Source: Frankiaceae bacterium (GTDB taxonomy: Bacteria; Actinomycetota; Actinomycetes; Mycobacteriales; SCTD01). Taken from it: 64,000 bases of DNA. Where the stretch lies: positions 1-64,000 of the forward strand of contig JAENVS010000036.1 of the NCBI GenBank assembly GCA_016650445.1. The letters run 5' to 3'. Made by a program: the position numbers and the translations under genes. Below, piece after piece: positions 59,619 through 64,000 of this stretch. Positions within the stretch are counted from its first letter, which is position 1. Every line of letters starts with the position of its first letter. The notes below the pieces were generated by a model. The model saw only the letters and a list, made by a program, of their open reading frames with translations. It made no database searches and was not told the DNA's origin.

Positions 59619-61007
59619 ATGCGTTCTGTCTCGCTCGCCAGGCTCGCTCTGGTCGCAGGCCTGTGCCTGGCGGCCGTCGCGGCAGTCCCGTCCGGGGCAG
59701 CGACGAGCAGGGCGGCAACCTTCGGGACAGGTACGCCGACGTACGTCGTCTCGGCGGCTCCGCGCGAGCTGCCGAACGTCGACTTCGCCGCGGAGCCGTC
59801 GCTCGGGATGAGCTGGAAGAGCGGCAACGCGCTGTTCATGGCCAACACCTCGACGTACAAGCTTCGCTTCGACGACCGCGCACAGCCGCCGACGGTGAGC
59901 TGGTCCAACGTCTCCTCGCCGTACTCGCTGTTCAACATGGACCCGATCCTGGCGACCGACCCGGCGACCGGTGTGACCCTTGCCGGCGGCGACGACGGTG
60001 CCTGCGCCGTCATGTCCCGCACCCAGGACGACGGTGAGAGCTGGACGGCGGCTATGCCGTGCACCGGCGTCATCGACCACCCGACCGTCGGCCTGGGCCC
60101 GTTCCACAGCCCGGTGCCGGCCGGTGCCGCGGGGACGACCGCGGCCTACTTCTGCCAGCAGTACCCGATCCTCAACCAGTGCTCGCGCAGCGTCGACGGC
60201 GGCGGCACCTGGAGCCCGGCCGTCACGACGCGCGGCTGCGCAGGGCTGTTCGGGCACGTCAAGGTCGGCCCCGACGGCACCGCCATCATCCCCAGCAACA
60301 GCTGCTACACCGGCGGCGCGCCCTTCGTCGGGGAGTCGGGTGTCGGCGGGTTCCTCAGCCGCGACAACGGCCTGACGTGGTCGCAGTACGTCATCCCGAA
60401 CACGCCCTGGCCCGACCGTGGGTTCGACCCGTCCGTCGCCATCGGCCTCGACGGCACGGTCTTCCAGGCATGGACCGGCGAAGGCAACGCGCACCCGATG
60501 GTCGCGGTGTCCAACGACGGCACCGCCCACTGGGGCAAGCCCGTCGACCTCGCCGCGACGGTCAACCCGCCGCTCGTCGGCAGCAGCTTCAGCGCCGCCG
60601 TCGCCGGCGGCCCCGGCCGGGCTGCGGTCGCGTTCCTCGGCACTCAGCACGAGCCCAAGCAGGGCGTCTCGCCGTACGACGACGAGCTGGCCGTGTGGCA
60701 CCTGTACGTGTCGATGACGTACGACGGCGGCGCCACGTGGAAGACGACGCAGGTGACGACCGACCCCGTGCAGCGGGGTCCGATCGCCGACGGCGGCACG
60801 ACGGCCGTCGATGCGCGCAACCTGCTCGACTTCATCGACGCCGGTGTGACCCGCGAGGGGCGGGTCGTCGTCGCCTTCGCGGACGGCTGCACCGCCACGA
60901 CGCTCTGCACCGTCGAGGACGCGCCGCGGTCGACGTCGACCGCCGCCGACGCGACGGTGGCCTATCAGGCGAGCGGCCGGGGGCTTTTCGCCCAGTACGA
61001 CCGGTAA
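59619..61007 (+). CDS. Secreted BNR/sialidase-like repeat protein
   Basis: A 462-residue exported protein. Signal peptide 1-27 (LALVAGLCLAAVAAVPSGAA). The mature part has Asp-box-like BNR repeats typical of six-bladed sialidase propellers: SRTQDDGESWTAAM, SRSVDGGGTWSPAV, LSRDNGLTWSQYV and SMTYDGGATWKTTQ. Catalytic residues of true sialidases (the arginine triad) are not clearly placed, so enzyme activity is uncertain. Several cysteines suggest disulfides outside the cell. Confidence 0.82.
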   Translation: MRSVSLARLALVAGLCLAAVAAVPSGAATSRAATFGTGTPTYVVSAAPRELPNVDFAAEPSLGMSWKSGNALFMANTSTYKLRFDDRAQPPTVSWSNVSSPYSLFNMDPILATDPATGVTLAGGDDGACAVMSRTQDDGESWTAAMPCTGVIDHPTVGLGPFHSPVPAGAAGTTAAYFCQQYPILNQCSRSVDGGGTWSPAVTTRGCAGLFGHVKVGPDGTAIIPSNSCYTGGAPFVGESGVGGFLSRDNGLTWSQYVIPNTPWPDRGFDPSVAIGLDGTVFQAWTGEGNAHPMVAVSNDGTAHWGKPVDLAATVNPPLVGSSFSAAVAGGPGRAAVAFLGTQHEPKQGVSPYDDELAVWHLYVSMTYDGGATWKTTQVTTDPVQRGPIADGGTTAVDARNLLDFIDAGVTREGRVVVAFADGCTATTLCTVEDAPRSTSTAADATVAYQASGRGLFAQYDR

Positions 61008-61085
61008 CCCTCTGGTCGGCAGCACAGACCGGCCTGCGAGCGCGTCACGCTTCAGTGATCACTGCGACATGCCGAGGAAACGGGC

Positions 61086-62249
61086 ATGTCGGCGCCTGGT
61101 TTCGCGCGCCTGCCGCGCCGAGTCCTCGGGTCAGCCCTGCTCAGCGCGGCGGCGGTTGTCCTGTCGGGCGTCGTCGTGCCCGCACACGCGAGCGGAGCGG
61201 TCCGCACCGCCGTCGCCGGGGAGTCGTCCAGCTCGGTCAGGTCCCAGGTCAAGGCCATGCAGGCCGAGGTCGAGAAGGCATCCCACGACCTCGCCAAGGG
61301 CACCCTCGCCTGGGAGGCCGGCCGGGCCCGCCTCGACCTCCTCCTTCAGCAGCAGTTCGCCGCCGACCGGGCCGCCGAGGTCACCGCTGAGGACGTGCAG
61401 GCCGCCCAGCAGAAACTGAACGCCGTCGCCAACGCGGCGTACCGCAACCCGGTCCCGACCTCGCTGTCGATGCTCATGTCGCTGGACCTGAACCACCTGA
61501 CCCGCTCGCTCGAGATGGTGCACGTGCTCGGCCGGGCCCGCTCGTCCGAGGCCGAGGTCCTCACCGAGCTGCAGTCGAGGCTCGCGTCGGCCGACGAGCT
61601 CGCGGGCCAGCGCGAGCACCTGCGTCAGCGGGCCCAGTCGGCAGAGCAAGCCCTCGACGCGCAGCTCGTCGAGCTCCAGACCATGGCCGCCCAGACCAAC
61701 GCCCGGCTGCAGGCGGCGCAGGCCCGCCTCGAGGCTGCCCGGGCCCGGGAGCAGGCCCGCGAGATGGCTCGCAAGGCGGCGGAAGCCGCACGGGCCGGCC
61801 GAGCCTTCACCGCCGGCCGCTTCGGCGCCGGCTGCAGCACGCCCGCCGACGGCCTCTACGCCAACGGCTTCCTGCCCGACTCCGTGCTCTGCGCGCTCGG
61901 CACCGCGCCCGGACAGCGGCTCGCCGGTCCTGCCGCGGCCGCCTTCGACGCCATGAGCAACGCCTACCGGGCTGCCATCGGCACCTCCCTCTGTGTCACC
62001 GACTCCTACCGCGACTACGGGAGCCAGGTGGCGGTCTTCGCGGCCAAGCCGTCGCTCGCGGCGACTCCCGGCAGCAGCCAGCACGGATGGGGCATGGCCG
62101 TCGACCTGTGCGGCGGTGTCGAGCGGTTCGGCGGCGAAGCGCACCGCTGGATGCAGGAGCACGCCCCGACCTTCGGCTTCATCCACCCCGCGTGGGCGGA
62201 GCCCGGCGGCAGCAGGCCCGAGGCCTGGCACTGGGAGTTCGTCGGGTAG
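61086..62249 (+). CDS. VanY-type (M15B) peptidase with coiled coil
   Basis: A 387-residue exported protein. A signal peptide (about 1-36) is followed by a long coiled coil (about 50-240) like those of NlpC/P60-type wall hydrolases, then an M15 peptidase domain. Zinc-site motifs are GSSQHGWGMAVDLCGG (S-x-H-x2-G-x-A-x-D) and EAWHWEFVG. It probably trims D-Ala from peptidoglycan stems, with the coiled coil regulating access. ATG 61086 is the start. Confidence 0.88.
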   Translation: MSAPGFARLPRRVLGSALLSAAAVVLSGVVVPAHASGAVRTAVAGESSSSVRSQVKAMQAEVEKASHDLAKGTLAWEAGRARLDLLLQQQFAADRAAEVTAEDVQAAQQKLNAVANAAYRNPVPTSLSMLMSLDLNHLTRSLEMVHVLGRARSSEAEVLTELQSRLASADELAGQREHLRQRAQSAEQALDAQLVELQTMAAQTNARLQAAQARLEAARAREQAREMARKAAEAARAGRAFTAGRFGAGCSTPADGLYANGFLPDSVLCALGTAPGQRLAGPAAAAFDAMSNAYRAAIGTSLCVTDSYRDYGSQVAVFAAKPSLAATPGSSQHGWGMAVDLCGGVERFGGEAHRWMQEHAPTFGFIHPAWAEPGGSRPEAWHWEFVG

Positions 62250-62297
62250 TACGGCGTTTCGCGAAAGACCGGGGCCGCTGCCGGACACACTGGGGGC

Positions 62298-62843
62298 ATG
62301 ACCCTCGCGCCCGTCGACGACCGTCGCGGCGCGTTCACGGCGCTCGTGCAGCAGGTGCACGAGCCGCTGCAGCGCTACCTGCGTCGGCGTACCGACGTGT
62401 CCACGGCCGAGGACGTGCTTGGCGATGTGCTGCTGGTGATGTGGCGGCGGCTCGACGAGATCCCGGCAGACGCACCCTTGGCGTGGTCCTACGGCGTGGC
62501 GCACCGCTGCCTGGCCAACCAGCAGCGCGGGCAGCGCAGGCACCTCGCGCTGCTGCGTCGCGTCGCCGCGGAGCGCCCGGTCACCGTGGCCGACGACGCC
62601 GACCCGGCGCTCACCGAAGCCCTGGCGGCGCTGTCCGAGAACGACCGGGACCTGCTGCGGCTGTGGGCCTGGGAGGACCTCGGACCTCAGGAGATCGCGG
62701 TGGTCCTCGGTGTGACCGCCAACGCCGTCAGCATCCGGCTGCACCGCGCGAAGAAGCACCTGCGTGACGAGCTGGAGCGACGAAAGAACGCCGCCCCTGC
62801 CGGACACCTAGGGGATCGACAGCAGATGCAGGAGCCACGATGA
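62298..62843 (+). CDS. ECF sigma factor
   Basis: A 181-residue ECF-type sigma-70 factor. Region 2 has VSTAEDVLGDVLLVMWRRLD and region 4 has LWAWEDLGPQEIAVVLGVTA followed by NAVSIRLHRAKKHLRDEL. It should direct RNA polymerase to a small regulon. It overlaps the next gene as ATGA, and that gene's product is likely its membrane partner. Confidence 0.9.
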   Translation: MTLAPVDDRRGAFTALVQQVHEPLQRYLRRRTDVSTAEDVLGDVLLVMWRRLDEIPADAPLAWSYGVAHRCLANQQRGQRRHLALLRRVAAERPVTVADDADPALTEALAALSENDRDLLRLWAWEDLGPQEIAVVLGVTANAVSIRLHRAKKHLRDELERRKNAAPAGHLGDRQQMQEPR

Positions 62844-63478
62844 CCGCCGACGACACCGAGCTGCGCGCCCGGTTGGCGCGGCTGGACCCGGCCGGCCCCG
62901 GCACCGCTGTCGAGCCCGTGGACGGACCGCGGGTGGCGACCGAGCTGGAGCGCGTCATGCAGACCGACCTGACCACCGACGACCTGTCCCGTACCAACGC
63001 TCCGGCCGGCCGCCGGCGCCCGTGGCTGATCGGTGCGGCCGCCGCAGCGGTCGCAGGGGTCGCCCTCGGCGCGGCGTTCCTGCTCGGCGGCGGGGATGAT
63101 GCGACGACGACGGACAAGCCCACGACGACCCTCGCGCTGAACGCGCCGGCCGCAGCGGGCGGCACCACGATGCAGTCCTGCATCATGTTCGACGTCAACT
63201 TCCTGCGCGAGATGCCGGTCGCGTTCGGCGGCACCGTCACCGACGTACAGCCCGACAAGGTCACCGTTGACGTGGACCACTGGTACAAGGGCGGTACGGC
63301 GGACGTCGTCACCGTTGCGGTGTTGGACGGGTCCACGGTGGCGCTCGACGGTGTCGAGTTCACGGCCGGCCAGAAGTACCTGATCACCGCGACCGACGGC
63401 ACCGTCAACACCTGTGGCTTCAGCGGTCCGGCCACCCCTGAGCTCACGAAGTCCTTCGACGAGGCCTTCGGCACGTAG
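62840..63478 (+). CDS. Membrane protein, probable partner of the ECF sigma factor
   Basis: A 212-residue protein. A soluble N-terminal region of about 60 residues is followed by one membrane helix (WLIGAAAAAVAGVALGAAFLL) and an extracytoplasmic beta-rich domain with two cysteines (SCIMFDVNFLREM, NTCGFSG). Its place after an ECF sigma gene, with an ATGA overlap, and its topology fit an anti-sigma factor, but the zinc His-x3-Cys-x2-Cys motif is absent. The outer domain could sense a signal. Confidence 0.7.
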   Translation: MTADDTELRARLARLDPAGPGTAVEPVDGPRVATELERVMQTDLTTDDLSRTNAPAGRRRPWLIGAAAAAVAGVALGAAFLLGGGDDATTTDKPTTTLALNAPAAAGGTTMQSCIMFDVNFLREMPVAFGGTVTDVQPDKVTVDVDHWYKGGTADVVTVAVLDGSTVALDGVEFTAGQKYLITATDGTVNTCGFSGPATPELTKSFDEAFGT

Positions 63479-63481
63479 GGC

Positions 63482-64000
63482 TCACCGTGCTGGGACGACA
63501 AACTCCTTGAACGAGGCTGCGTGCACTCTCGTGGCCGGCAGCCGCACGACGTAGCGCATGCGCGCAGCGCCCGGCCCGGGAACGGAGAACACGCCGGACC
63601 TCTCGTTGCTGAGGGTCGTCGAGCCGATCGACGTCCAGGCCTCGCCGTCACGGCGTAGGAGGTTCAGCGCATCGCCGGGGCGCCCGCCGTCAGCCGTGAC
63701 GGTGACGACCAGCTCGTTGCCCGACCTCGTCATGGTGAGCGACAGCGTCGGTACGACGGAGACCGGCAGCTCTGGGCTCGTGATGCCCTGCTCGGTCACG
63801 AGGCGCAGCCGCACGTTGCTCGTCAGCGCGGGGATGGTGAGGGACACCGTCCCGTCGCCGCCGGTCAGGCCGGTGGCGACCCGACGCCAGGTCGTGTCGC
63901 CGATGACGAGCTCGGCGGCGTACACCCGCCGGTTGGGCACGCCCTCGGCGCCGCGGGACAGCCGACCGGACAGCACGACCTGCGTGTGCACCGGCACGAC
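63482..64000 (-). CDS. Secreted-type beta-sandwich protein, C-terminal part only
   Basis: The frame is open to the right edge and 172 residues are seen. They contain two Ig-like sandwiches: one ending in LRLVTEQGITSPELPVSVV and a last one from TLSLTMTRSGNELVVTVTAD to the final FKEFVVPAR. The last domain, with RPGDALNLLRRDGEAWTSIG and a later YVVRLPA, resembles the C-terminal module of the proteins at 39341 and 43563. It is 3 bases from the convergent membrane-protein gene. The N-terminus lies beyond the window. Confidence 0.6.
   Translation of the reverse strand, partial: VVPVHTQVVLSGRLSRGAEGVPNRRVYAAELVIGDTTWRRVATGLTGGDGTVSLTIPALTSNVRLRLVTEQGITSPELPVSVVPTLSLTMTRSGNELVVTVTADGGRPGDALNLLRRDGEAWTSIGSTTLSNERSGVFSVPGPGAARMRYVVRLPATRVHAASFKEFVVPAR

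Noticed and set aside
1-64000. CRISPR arrays, rRNA and tRNA genes
   Set aside because: No regular spaced repeats or recognisable rRNA or tRNA sequences were seen by eye; a covariance search (for example tRNAscan-SE or Infernal) would settle it.

Overview
The window is high-GC DNA from an actinomycete. Many GTG starts, chains of 4-bp ATGA/GTGA overlaps, a Nur-type Fur regulator beside a YgfZ-like gene, and an RsiG-type anti-sigma factor with two intact c-di-GMP motifs all point to a developmentally complex actinobacterium. The species cannot be fixed from the sequence. No rRNA, tRNA, CRISPR array or intact insertion sequence was seen.

Region 1 (1-30 kb) is a surface-polysaccharide locus. It starts with a secreted protein cut by the window edge, a sulfotransferase, a methyltransferase, an SGNH-like protein and a GSCFA protein. 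Next come two very large multidomain glycosyltransferases on the plus strand (4019-7375 and 7560-11024). A leftward, almost gapless operon follows (27650 to 11058). It encodes a DUF1972 GT4, an RgpF-WbsX fusion, a MoxR / DUF58 / TgpA-like cassette, a sulfotransferase/coiled-coil/RgpF fusion, an ABC-2 exporter (Wzm/Wzt type), GT2, GT4, a double methyltransferase and a GT61. The likely product is an ABC-exported, methylated and possibly sulfated glycan. From 27.7 to 30.0 kb the upstream edge holds broken duplicates of these genes and a small two-gene insertion.

Region 2 (30-39 kb) is an accessory island rich in toxin-antitoxin modules. It has a stand-alone response-regulator receiver, an AbiEi-like/Fic fusion with a 13-bp inverted-repeat operator, five VapBC-type pairs with different antitoxin folds (two RHH on the plus strand, one excisionase-like, one RHH on the minus strand, one Phd), and one HTH-nucleotidyltransferase pair. 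Several modules have perfect palindromes over or just before the antitoxin start. Short dispersed repeats and gene fragments lie between modules.

Region 3 (39-52 kb) looks more like core genome: two large secreted beta-rich proteins sharing a C-terminal module, an aminodeoxychorismate-lyase-like enzyme, Nur, YgfZ, a DUF4388 protein with a long Ala/Glu-rich repeat, RsiG, an asparaginase probably starting at CTG, and an AbiEi/DUF559 protein bracketed by copies of a 55-bp palindromic repeat.

Region 4 (52-64 kb) is a sugar-uptake locus: an MsmK/UgpC-type ATPase, a LacI regulator with two recognisable operators, binding protein, two permeases and a GH1 beta-glucosidase. It is followed by a secreted BNR protein, a VanY-type peptidase with a coiled coil, an ECF sigma factor with a membrane partner, and a secreted beta protein cut by the right edge.
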